Assembly (NCBI GenBank): GCA_964436815.1 | Contig: CAYTER010000018.1 | Span: 1-38,665 of the forward strand | Reading direction: 5' to 3' | DNA length: 38,665 bases | DNA from: UBA993 sp964436815 | GTDB taxonomy: Bacteria > Bacillota > Dethiobacteria > DTU022 | Part shown: piece by piece, positions 7,634 through 14,090 of the stretch | Layout: every line of letters starts with the position of its first letter | Numbering within the stretch: the first letter of the stretch is position 1 | Translations under genes and position numbers: made by a program | The notes under the pieces: generated by a model | Seen by the model: only the letters and a program-made list of their open reading frames with translations | What the model was told of the DNA's origin: nothing | Databases searched by the model: none

Positions 7634-8539
7634 CTAGTACTTCTTCAGCGAATCGGCAGCCAGTTCTGTTATCCGTTTTAAACCGCCAATCAGCTCAAGG
7701 TATTCGTCAAAATTCTTTACGCTGTATACGTACTTATCGAGATATTCTTTCATGCCTTCCGGAGTGGAGGCGTAGGAAACATATTCCTCGATATGAGCGC
7801 GATCATAATCGTATTTTTCGTAAACAGATGTTGGATGTGCACCGTAAGGCTGAACAACAACCATTTTAACCCGGGGGGAAGGGATAACCACTTCCTGGGC
7901 GCAATAGGGTGTTAGCTCATCTGATATCAGTTCATCGGTAATAATAATGATCTTGTCAGACGCCATTGCTGCTTCCTGATCCCACCGGGGACCATAAATA
8001 ATCGCATTGCCCCTTTTATCTGCTTTTGGCACATGGACAACCGCGTAATCAGGCTGCAAGGCTTTAAGCATTACTACTTTAGTGCCGGTGAAAGGGCATT
8101 CACCCGTTTTGATTTCGTCGCCCTTATTAGCAAGCAGGTTCTTCAGAATATCCGAACCGAGAATGGTCTGCGAAGGGATATAGGGAATCCCCAGCGAACC
8201 GGCCAGAAAGCGCATGCAGAGGGCCAGGTTGCTGTATTCATTTACTTCAACCGAGCGCTGTTCAATGGCCCTGTTCACGTTAAACAGGGGTCCCGGTCGA
8301 TCCAGGGAGCCGCCGCCGTAATTAAGACACTTTACCGCTCCTGCCCCGACCAAGAGATCGGTTTCAAAAGCGCCGATACACTGGGAAAGGGTTAAGTCTT
8401 TTTTCCCCTGCCTGATCATTTCATGGACAAAAGCGACAGGGCTGCGGGTTATGGCAAAACCGCTCAGCGCCAAATGCGCGCCGTTTGGTATTAAATCTAC
8501 CGCTTCTTTCATGCTAGCTACTTTTGATGTTCCGGCCAT
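7634..8539 (-). CDS. CoA-transferase family I, alpha subunit (glutaconate CoA-transferase A-like)
   Basis: A 301-residue COG1788-type subunit that pairs with the beta subunit encoded next. N-terminal MKEAVDLIPNGAHLALSGF and the glycine-rich NYGGGSLDRPG segment are family features. HVPKADKRGNAIIYGP, near residue 170, is the common segment of acyl-CoA transferase alpha chains. ATG 8537-8539 follows AGGAGGTGTAGC, a good ribosome site. The upstream small gene ends 1 nt before this start, so translation is probably coupled. GctA-like sequences act on glutaconate or related dicarboxylates, but substrate cannot be read from sequence. Confidence 0.92.
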   Translation of the reverse strand: MAGTSKVASMKEAVDLIPNGAHLALSGFAITRSPVAFVHEMIRQGKKDLTLSQCIGAFETDLLVGAGAVKCLNYGGGSLDRPGPLFNVNRAIEQRSVEVNEYSNLALCMRFLAGSLGIPYIPSQTILGSDILKNLLANKGDEIKTGECPFTGTKVVMLKALQPDYAVVHVPKADKRGNAIIYGPRWDQEAAMASDKIIIITDELISDELTPYCAQEVVIPSPRVKMVVVQPYGAHPTSVYEKYDYDRAHIEEYVSYASTPEGMKEYLDKYVYSVKNFDEYLELIGGLKRITELAADSLKKY

Positions 8540-8540
8540 G

Positions 8541-8993
8541 CTACACCTCCTCTAAAGTCGAACCCACAATACCAAGGGTCACCACGCACTTGTTATCCTC
8601 GATCTCCACGGAAACAAGCTCGCTGTTTGCTCCGATCAGTGAATCAATGTAGTGCATGACCGCATTGGCGCAGGGACAGGTGTAAGGCGGGATACCCTTT
8701 TCGGCCAGAGCTTTCTCGATCGTCAGGTGCGCACAATCTTTAAACTCCAAAACCAGAACGTTGCCCTTGCCGTCGTAAGTTGCGCTGCCGATAATCCCTT
8801 CTTTGACCAGGGCATCAATGACCTTATCGACAGTTTTGCTCCAGCTTTTATCTTTCAGCTGATCACCGTATTTTTCCTTAAAGAAATTCACGCCAACCAG
8901 GGTGGTCCGGTAACGGGCGCCGCGACCTCTTTCATCCCAAAAAGCAAGTTCCAGATCTTTTACTATTTCAGTAAAATACTTATCGCTGTTCAT
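8541..8993 (-). CDS. unknown 150-residue protein, V4R-like cysteine pattern
   Basis: No confident family assignment. The N-terminal half is charged and helical. The C-terminal half has a Cys pattern: FKDC, then YTCPCANAVMHY, then EDNKC. The spacing resembles small-molecule-binding V4R/BchJ-like domains, where a CP motif precedes a helix and a final Cys. This is a weak resemblance judged by eye. There is no signal peptide or membrane segment. It is tightly packed between the nitroreductase gene (24-nt gap) and the CoA-transferase alpha gene (1-nt gap), so it belongs to the catabolic operon and may bind a pathway intermediate or a metal. Confidence 0.75.
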   Translation of the reverse strand: MNSDKYFTEIVKDLELAFWDERGRGARYRTTLVGVNFFKEKYGDQLKDKSWSKTVDKVIDALVKEGIIGSATYDGKGNVLVLEFKDCAHLTIEKALAEKGIPPYTCPCANAVMHYIDSLIGANSELVSVEIEDNKCVVTLGIVGSTLEEV

Positions 8994-9017
8994 AATGACC
9001 CTCCTTAAACATATTAA

Positions 9018-9692
9018 TTACTCGTTATATAAAGGATTACCGTATTTTTCGCTGAAGGCGAGATCTTTAAGATCAATCCGCGGTCTCGGGCGGGGCAAAC
9101 GATCCATGTGACCGAGGGGGATCAGGCTGATCACCTTGTAGTCTTCGGGTACATCAAGGATTTCCTTTAACTTCAGTTCATCGCGGATATCGATACAGGG
9201 AGCGATAACCCAGCACGCTCCGAGGCCTAGTGCAGTAGTCATTAATAGAATGTTTTCGATTGCTGCTGAGGTATCAAAGGGAAGATCCCAGACATCTTTC
9301 TTCCCGATGACAGCGATAACGACCGGCGCTTCACCGGTAAAAGCCGAGACATCACCGCTGGTCAACTTTTTAAAGATTGCTTTCTTCTTTTCTTCATCTT
9401 CAAGCCCGGCAAACCTGTTGTGCAGGCTTTTTGTAATGAATTCACCGGAAAAGCGCCTGCCACTGCCCTGGGCGGATATTTTTCCTAAAATTTTTCTTCT
9501 TTCATTATCGCGAACCACTATGAACCTCCAGGGCTGTGCATCTTCTCCTGAGGGAGCCCAGCGCCCGGCTTCAAGGATGAGCTTTAAATCTTCTTCTGAC
9601 ACCGGCTCATCGGTAAACTTTCTAACACTGCGCCGATTATAAATGATATCCCAGGCCATTTCGCGCATCTCTTTTGTACCAAGGTTTTCCAT
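9018..9692 (-). CDS. nitroreductase-family FMN oxidoreductase
   Basis: A 224-residue nitroreductase-fold flavoprotein. The FMN-phosphate motif RRSVRKFTDEPVSEEDL is at about residues 20-36, followed by AGRWAPSGEDAQPWRF. ALGLGACWVIAP lies near residue 155 and the DYKVISLIPLGHMD segment near 180, all characteristic. Members reduce nitro groups, quinones or conjugated C=C bonds, or act as dehalogenases, using NAD(P)H or reduced ferredoxin. ATG at 9690-9692 has AGGAGG upstream. It follows the ferredoxin gene by 98 nt, the largest gap inside this operon, which contains a degenerate sigma-54-like site. Ferredoxin-coupled redox chemistry on an unsaturated intermediate is a reasonable inference. Confidence 0.9.
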   Translation of the reverse strand: MENLGTKEMREMAWDIIYNRRSVRKFTDEPVSEEDLKLILEAGRWAPSGEDAQPWRFIVVRDNERRKILGKISAQGSGRRFSGEFITKSLHNRFAGLEDEEKKKAIFKKLTSGDVSAFTGEAPVVIAVIGKKDVWDLPFDTSAAIENILLMTTALGLGACWVIAPCIDIRDELKLKEILDVPEDYKVISLIPLGHMDRLPRPRPRIDLKDLAFSEKYGNPLYNE

Positions 9693-9736
9693 TAAAATCT
9701 TCCTCCTTCACCGCATTGAGATTACTTAACCTTACG

Positions 9737-9752
9737 GGCAATAATCATGCAT
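9737..9752 (-). promoter_or_regulatory. degenerate sigma-54-like site upstream of nitroreductase gene
   Basis: On the minus strand the sequence reads ATGCATGATTATTGCC, close to TGGCAYRNNNNTTGCW. It keeps the -12 TTGC and the CA-T-G of the -24 element but has TG in place of the invariant GG, and C in place of W. It lies about 45 nt upstream of the nitroreductase start, the same distance as the intact promoters upstream of the cupins. It could be a decayed or weak promoter. Confidence 0.3.
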
Positions 9753-9790
9753 AATATTAATATCAGGCAGATAACATACTCTTTTGTCTC

Positions 9791-9976
9791 TTACTCGGCT
9801 TCCAGCTCTTCAATGGCTTCCTGCGGGCAAATATCCGCACAGGCGCCGCAAGAAGCGCATTTTTCGGGATCGATCCTGGCCACATCTTCCTTGGTCAGGC
9901 CAATGGCGCTCTCCGGGCATATTTCCACACATATACCGCAGCCAATACATAATGATTCATCTACTTTAAACACCAA
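9791..9976 (-). CDS. clostridial-type 2[4Fe-4S] ferredoxin
   Basis: A 61-residue low-potential electron carrier with two complete cluster motifs: CIGCGICVEICP and CASCGACADICP. It matches the standard length and ends with EELEAE. The frame is open further upstream, but the best start is TTG 9974-9976, since GGAGG lies 8 nt upstream and the product then has the family's normal N-terminus (MVFKVDESLC). It is the first gene of the ferredoxin/nitroreductase/CoA-transferase/AOR run and the probable electron acceptor of AOR. It may also be reached by read-through from the cupin / U32-like pair upstream. Confidence 0.93.
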   Translation of the reverse strand: MVFKVDESLCIGCGICVEICPESAIGLTKEDVARIDPEKCASCGACADICPQEAIEELEAE

Positions 9977-10314
9977 AATTTTTGCCTCCAATTTCTTCTG
10001 ATCTAAACCTCTATCTACTTTTACTTTATCATACTGATCGGTTAGCTTGAAGTTTGCATCAATCAGCAACTATTCCATGCTGTACAAAGCTATGCTGCTT
10101 TATATTGCCTCAGGCCGACGATACAAGCAGTAATGTTCACTATTTCATTTTGCGTTGTGTAATTCAAGTTGCAATTTTTGTTTCGTTATGAAATATATAC
10201 TTTTTGAACCAGGGATGCTGCTGCTACCATAAAAAGACTCAGGCTTGAAAAGTCGTATTTCTGCTTCACACAACCCGCCAGAAAACCGGATAATTTGCGC
10301 TTAAGCATTGTTTG
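9977..10314. other. non-coding stretch between ferredoxin and U32-like genes
   Basis: No convincing gene. A 40-codon minus-strand frame (10186-10308) beginning MLKRKLSGFLAGC has no ribosome binding site and is not called. A minus-strand TATGAT lies upstream of the ferredoxin but has no good -35. Sequence identity to the gap flank ends at 10315, so this stretch is specific to the second repeat copy. Confidence 0.5.
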
Positions 10315-10322
10315 TTTAGACT

Positions 10323-10358
10323 GGTGCGGGTGCAGCTCTCTGTCGGCTGCCCCGCACC
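10323..10358 (-). other. strong RNA hairpin downstream of U32-like gene, copy 2
   Basis: Same 13-bp hairpin as at 1253-1288 (GGTGCGGG/CCCGCACC with inner GCAGC/GCTGC). Here it follows the U32-like stop by about 44 nt and precedes 330 nt without a gene. There is no U-tract. It could protect the 3' end of the cupin/U32 message or limit read-through into the ferredoxin operon. Confidence 0.65.
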
Positions 10359-10401
10359 GCTTGCTGTTACTTTACTTCAGCCTTAAGAGTTCTAACCGGT
10401 C

Positions 10402-11319
10402 TTAATGACCGGGGACGGACATGTCCGGGGCAACCCCTTTGGTCTGCTTGTATTCAGGATAATATCTTTCTAACATTTCCACAACAATCGAGGCCTGCTC
10501 CGCCATCAGTTTTCCTTCGCTGGCGGTGGTCAGCTGGCCGTGACCGGCTACAACCGAGTTACCGGTCTTTAAGTGGATCGGCGCGCCGACGCGAACAATT
10601 TCAGGCGCTTCATAAACCCGGATAAAACCACCGGAAGCCGGCGGGTTATCGGTATGCACGTCGAGCGGTGTGTCTACTGCAGCCCTTAAGGCGGCAATCA
10701 TGTCTAATGAAAGGTCGCGGACCGGGTTGATCGAGTCGGCGCCTAAGTTTTTAAGCAGCTGGAAGCTGGCCGGGTTACCGTGGCCAACGTGAGCGCTCAG
10801 TTTAAAGACCATGTTCTTGGGCAGTTCGCCCATCTTCCGCAGTTCGTTTAAGACCCACAGGAGGCCTTCGTCGTAGACTAATACGCCAAGGCCGCCGATT
10901 TCAGCAATCCTGAAGACGTCTTCAACCGCTCTTACGACCTGCTCCATCCCTCTTAGACGGTACGAAATCCGCACGCCCTGGCTGGAAAGCCGGGTGGCGC
11001 TGGTGTCATAGGTGGCCCGGGGACCGACGGAGAGGTTCACTTCGCATTTATACTGCTTGGCCAAGTCAATGTAGGCTTTGAGCTCTTCTTTGGTGTGGCG
11101 AAATGCGCCGTAGGTTTCGTCAACGCGGTTAATGGTTACGCCAATCTGTTCTGCCCTGACTAAAAGCGCTTCCATCGCTGCGGCGGTGTTAATGGTCGGC
11201 ACTTCAATCCTGAAGTGTGCGCCATCGGCAAATCTTTTCGTAGAGTCGGGCAGGTTGCCTAAGTCTCCTGCCGGCAGGCCAAGTTTGACCATTAAATCTC
11301 TTGTCTTTTGGAAAATCAT
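10402..11319 (-). CDS. U32-peptidase-like TIM-barrel protein
   Basis: A 305-residue cytosolic protein resembling the peptidase U32 superfamily of TIM-barrel proteins. Several members are not peptidases but modify RNA, cofactors or small molecules. Segments pointing this way are GGLGVLVYDEGLLWVLNEL (about 145-163), KLSAHVGHGNPASFQLL (about 177-193), GADSINPVRDLSLDMIAAL and PLDVHTDNPPASGGFIRVYE. The classical U32 Cys signature was not seen, so proteolytic activity should not be assumed. ATG 11317-11319 follows a GGAAG-type site. It is the second gene of the cupin / U32-like pair behind a sigma-54 promoter, and a second copy is inferred in the N gap beside the creatininase-family gene. The pairing with that hydrolase suggests metabolism of a cyclic or keto compound. 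Confidence 0.7.
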   Translation of the reverse strand: MIFQKTRDLMVKLGLPAGDLGNLPDSTKRFADGAHFRIEVPTINTAAAMEALLVRAEQIGVTINRVDETYGAFRHTKEELKAYIDLAKQYKCEVNLSVGPRATYDTSATRLSSQGVRISYRLRGMEQVVRAVEDVFRIAEIGGLGVLVYDEGLLWVLNELRKMGELPKNMVFKLSAHVGHGNPASFQLLKNLGADSINPVRDLSLDMIAALRAAVDTPLDVHTDNPPASGGFIRVYEAPEIVRVGAPIHLKTGNSVVAGHGQLTTASEGKLMAEQASIVVEMLERYYPEYKQTKGVAPDMSVPGH

Positions 11320-11359
11320 TTTTACTTCAACTTCCTTTCGTTTTGTGATTTTTTATATA

Positions 11360-11719
11360 CTACTTAAGGTGTTCGGGAAGGGGCGGCGCGTAGGCCCAGA
11401 TCACTTTGATCGGCTCGTCGCCGGTATTGACTATTTCATGCGAGACGCCTTTGGGGGCAAATATGGCCGTGCCCGCTTCTAAAGGGTATTCTGCTTCGCC
11501 CCCGTTAACTACCAGCTTGCCTCTGCCACTGGCGATAAACATCGCTTCTTCTGAGTCTCCGTGGCTGTGCACCGGAATCCTGCTGCCTACTTCGGTCACG
11601 TTGGTACCCATCGCAATCTGGGTCGCTCCAACCGTATGCCCCGAAATCAGAACCTTCGATACCCGCGCCGGCTCCCGCTTCACTCCTTCTACTTCATGCT
11701 CGCTGACCGTATACTTCAT
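11360..11719 (-). CDS. small cupin-domain protein
   Basis: A 119-residue single-domain cupin. Cupin motif 1 is visible as PVHSHGDSEEAMFIASGRG (HxH and Glu metal ligands, about residues 50-68) and motif 2 as APKGVSHEIVNTGDEPIKV (His, about 88-106). Such proteins are metal-dependent isomerases, dioxygenases or ligand-binding proteins. ATG 11717-11719 has AGGAGGTG upstream. It is the promoter-proximal gene behind the sigma-54 promoter at 11764-11779, with 40 nt to the U32-like gene. An identical start region at 1400-1454 marks a second copy entering the gap. Confidence 0.9.
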   Translation of the reverse strand: MKYTVSEHEVEGVKREPARVSKVLISGHTVGATQIAMGTNVTEVGSRIPVHSHGDSEEAMFIASGRGKLVVNGGEAEYPLEAGTAIFAPKGVSHEIVNTGDEPIKVIWAYAPPLPEHLK

Positions 11720-11763
11720 CTCTACACCTCCTTTTTACTGCGACCTTCCTATTACTCTATATT

Positions 11764-11779
11764 AGCAATTTTAATGCCA
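11764..11779 (-). promoter_or_regulatory. sigma-54 (-24/-12) promoter upstream of cupin
   Basis: On the minus strand it reads TGGCATTAAAATTGCT, matching TGGCAYRNNNNTTGCW except for T at the R position. GG and GC are 10 nt apart. It lies about 45 nt upstream of the cupin start, at the same relative place as the site at 1448-1463. The -12 end is inside the exact repeat and the -24 end is outside it, yet still conserved. It could drive cupin, U32-like and possibly the ferredoxin-to-MoaD genes. Confidence 0.8.
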
Positions 11780-11798
11780 AGCAATTAATTAGAGGATA

Positions 11799-11825
11799 TT
11801 GACCGCTGATTAAGAACAATATAAT
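11799..11825 (+). promoter_or_regulatory. possible sigma-A promoter for the MBL-fold gene
   Basis: TTGACC (11799-11804) and a perfect TATAAT (11820-11825) are separated by 15 nt, shorter than the ideal 17. It would give a leader of about 35 nt before ATG 11867. It is divergent from the sigma-54 promoter at 11764-11779. Confidence 0.45.
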
Positions 11826-11866
11826 CAGGAGTTTTCAAACTAATTACTACTTTAATAAGGAGACTA

Positions 11867-12730
11867 ATGATCATGGCCGCAATTGAGATAACCACCCTGG
11901 TTGAGAATAACTGCGTTATCGATGAACACACTAAAGCAGAGGGACTGCTGGGAGAGCACGGCAGCTCATTTTATATTAAGACCGGCGGTAAAAAGATTTT
12001 ATTTGATACGGGGAACGGATTCACTTTGCTTAATAATGTTAAAGCCTTAAATATTGATCTGGCTGAACTTGATGCGATCGTATTGAGTCATGCGCATCAG
12101 GATCATACCGGCGGGCTCGAAGCTGTTTTGAAGCTAACCGGAGAAATTGATGTTTTTGTTCACCCGGCGATCTTTAAACCCAAGTATACGGTTGAAGACG
12201 GTAAAGAGCCGCGCCGTTTCAGCCTGCCGGAAACAAAAGAACAATATGAGTCCCTGGGCGCTAAGTTCAGGCTTAAAGAAGAAAAGAAAACAAAGATAGC
12301 TGAGAATATCTATACAATCGGCCCTGTGGAACGGATTAAACCCTCAGACGATGCCAGGATGCATACCCGCCATATAAAAGAGAATGATCAGTTTATCCCC
12401 GACGCATTCAGCGATGAACAGGCGCTGGTCATTGACATGCCAGAAGGCCTGGTGATAGTTCTCGGCTGCACCCACAACGGGCTGGAAAACACCATTAGTG
12501 AAATCTTCAAGACCATGGAGCAAAAGAGAATCGCTGGTATTATCGGCGGGCTGCACCTCTGTGATACTGGCCCGGAGAGAATTAAAGAGCTGGCAGGGTG
12601 GTTAGGTGATCTGCAGGTCGGGCAGCTTGTAATCGGTCACTGCACCGGGTTTAAAGCGGTTTCGATGCTCTATCAGGCTTTGGGAGAGAGTGTTTCATTT
12701 AACAATGTGGGCCGGAGGATCACTTTTTAG
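11867..12730 (+). CDS. metallo-beta-lactamase-fold hydrolase (COG1237-like)
   Basis: A 287-residue cytosolic MBL-fold enzyme. The metal-binding motif SHAHQDHTGG is at about residues 75-84. Later ligand segments are LGCTHNGLENT (about 200-210), GGLHLCDTG and VIGHCTGF. The order resembles the COG1237 group, which is related to the methanopterin-pathway beta-ribofuranosylaminobenzene 5'-phosphate synthase and often annotated that way in bacteria, where the true substrate is unknown. ATG 11867 follows AAGGAG by 5 nt, and an ATG two codons later has wider spacing and is equally plausible. It is divergent from the cupin operon and convergent with the tRNA. Confidence 0.88.
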   Translation: MIMAAIEITTLVENNCVIDEHTKAEGLLGEHGSSFYIKTGGKKILFDTGNGFTLLNNVKALNIDLAELDAIVLSHAHQDHTGGLEAVLKLTGEIDVFVHPAIFKPKYTVEDGKEPRRFSLPETKEQYESLGAKFRLKEEKKTKIAENIYTIGPVERIKPSDDARMHTRHIKENDQFIPDAFSDEQALVIDMPEGLVIVLGCTHNGLENTISEIFKTMEQKRIAGIIGGLHLCDTGPERIKELAGWLGDLQVGQLVIGHCTGFKAVSMLYQALGESVSFNNVGRRITF

Positions 12731-12783
12731 GTATAAAAATGGGGCCTGAAACTGGTTGCCCGCTCCAAAACCCCTTATTTTAC

Positions 12784-12859
12784 TGGTGCGCCTGGGAGGA
12801 TTTGAACCCCCGACTAACGGATTAGAAGTCCGCTGCTCTATCCCCTGAGCTACAGGCGC
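12784..12859 (-). tRNA. tRNA-Arg (anticodon TCT)
   Basis: A complete 76-nt cloverleaf on the minus strand. The acceptor arm is GCGCCTG/CAGGCGC. The D arm is GCTC/GAGC. The anticodon arm is GCGGA-CTTCTAA-TCCGT with anticodon TCT. The T arm is GGGGG-TTCAAAT-CCTCC. A discriminator A and an encoded CCA follow. The anticodon reads AGA/AGG arginine codons. A perfect TATAAT lies about 19 nt upstream of the 5' end. Confidence 0.97.
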
Positions 12860-12877
12860 CTGTTCGCTATACACTAT

Positions 12878-12904
12878 ATTATAACGAACAGGCGCATAAA
12901 TCAA
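12878..12904 (-). promoter_or_regulatory. promoter of the tRNA-Arg gene, inside an inverted repeat
   Basis: Perfect -10 TATAAT (complement of 12878-12883). A candidate -35 TTGATT (complement of 12899-12904) is 15 nt away, so the -35 assignment is uncertain. The -10 lies in the loop between perfect 11-nt inverted arms at 12856-12866 and 12885-12895 (GCGCCTGTTCG / CGAACAGGCGC). The first arm overlaps the tRNA 5' end. Confidence 0.6.
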
Positions 12905-12922
12905 TCTTTCGTTGACTCTTCC

Positions 12923-14014
12923 TTACAAGTTTAGGTCATCCGTAAACTCAAAGCTGTTTAGAATCTGATCAAATACCAGATCAATATAATCAGCGTATAT
13001 TTCTTCCGGCGCATTGTAGTAAAAGACATAGAAAAGTCTTTCGTCGCGCTCAATGGTAATTACGGCGCTTCCCCAGCGGCTGCCATCGCGCAGGAAATTA
13101 CCGCTGAAGACGTAATACTCCCTTTCAAGACCACTGATCAGATCGCGTCCCCGGTCTTCAGTAGTGATCACTCCGGACATGGATTCAATGGACCCTTTCA
13201 GATCAGCTACAATCTGATCAATTGAGGTGTAGACTCCCCCGGCCTGCTCAGTTAAGTAAAGCTCCACAACTACCTCAACATCATACTCGACCGTACCTTC
13301 CGGGCCGAAGAAAATTACACCGTTATCACCAAAAAACTGGTAACTCCAGCCTTCAGGAAAGAGCAAGGAAAAACCGTAGCCGGAGCCGGCAAAGAGCTGC
13401 ATTCCTTCTGGAACATCAACCGCCGAGCCCGCCAGAAGGTTAATCCTGCCGCCGTCATCCTTCTGCAAATCAAGCAGGGAGTAATTCCACCATCCGTCGG
13501 CCAGCGTGGCCTGGGCATAGACAGTCCCCTTGTTGAGCGAACCCGATACAGGTATCTCCAGGTCTGCTTCACCCGTGTTCCCGCTGGTGCTGATTGATCC
13601 ATTTACTCCTCTACCCAGCTCAATAGGCTCTCCGAGATAGGAGACCGCTTCCGGGTTAGCGTAGAGGAAATTAAGAGTTTCTGTATAAACCGGGGAGGAA
13701 CGCAACGCTGAACGCCCGGCGTTAACGGCAATAATGGCCAGAATGATAATCAGTGCCAGCACGGCCGTTACGATAATGACCGGCAGCTTCCAACGTTTTT
13801 TCTTGCCGGGTTCTTTTATTTCTTTTTGCAACGTCTCGCCATTTAGCGAAACCGGAGGCGGAGAGGGAGGCGGTTCGAAACCCGGAGGTGAAGAAGGTGG
13901 CGAAACTGTCCCGGAAACCGGTTCTTCGTCCAGCATGGATTGACAGTAGCGGCACTTCTTAGCATCGGCTAAAATCTGTTCTGAGCAATAGGGGCATTTT
14001 TTATACTCGTCCAC
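12923..14014 (-). CDS. zinc-ribbon membrane protein with Coa1-like domain
   Basis: A 363-residue protein. Residues 7-23 form a double zinc ribbon (CPYC and CRYC pairs). A proline-rich linker follows at about 32-58, then one transmembrane helix (about 76-96). After it, a segment with PEAVSYLGEPIELG and WWNYSLLDLQ resembles the Coa1 domain, known from mitochondrial cytochrome oxidase assembly and widespread in bacterial proteins of unknown role. The C-terminal portion from about residue 210 resembles PsbP/SrpA-like stress or lipoprotein folds (GYGFSLLFPEGWSY). The start is GTG with AAGGGTGG upstream. It is probably inside-to-outside oriented, with the ribbon cytosolic. Function is unknown. Confidence 0.8.
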   Translation of the reverse strand: MDEYKKCPYCSEQILADAKKCRYCQSMLDEEPVSGTVSPPSSPPGFEPPPSPPPVSLNGETLQKEIKEPGKKKRWKLPVIIVTAVLALIIILAIIAVNAGRSALRSSPVYTETLNFLYANPEAVSYLGEPIELGRGVNGSISTSGNTGEADLEIPVSGSLNKGTVYAQATLADGWWNYSLLDLQKDDGGRINLLAGSAVDVPEGMQLFAGSGYGFSLLFPEGWSYQFFGDNGVIFFGPEGTVEYDVEVVVELYLTEQAGGVYTSIDQIVADLKGSIESMSGVITTEDRGRDLISGLEREYYVFSGNFLRDGSRWGSAVITIERDERLFYVFYYNAPEEIYADYIDLVFDQILNSFEFTDDLNL

Positions 14015-14090
14015 TCTTTACCACCCTTTCTAAGCCATCAGACTTCAACAAAATTATATTCCTGTAAGGTGATAATTGCTATGAAAATAA

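Larger units (their letters stand above)
10315..11770. repeat. 1.46-kb segment with ends identical to the gap flanks (second copy of cupin/U32 module)
   Basis: Both 55-nt ends (10315-10369 and 11716-11770) recur exactly at 1245-1299 and 1400-1454 in the same order and orientation around the N gap. The segment holds the intercistronic hairpin, the U32-like gene, the cupin gene and the promoter-proximal -12 end of a sigma-54 promoter. A recent duplication or gene conversion is inferred. Identity of the interior cannot be seen because the first copy is Ns. Confidence 0.85.

Noticed and set aside
10082..10110. Possible sigma-54 site upstream of the ferredoxin
   Set aside because: A TGG...TTGCT pair is present on the minus strand but with a 7-nt rather than 10-nt separation of GG and GC.
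10186..10308. Minus-strand 40-codon frame starting MLKRKLSGFLAGC between ferredoxin and U32-like genes
   Set aside because: No ribosome binding site, no recognisable homology. It could be a remnant but cannot be supported as a gene.
12741..12774. GGGG...CCCC stem between the MBL-fold gene and the tRNA as a terminator
   Set aside because: Only four outer pairs with a long loop and a competing weak GGGC/GCCC stem. The T-run on the minus strand is suggestive but not enough.
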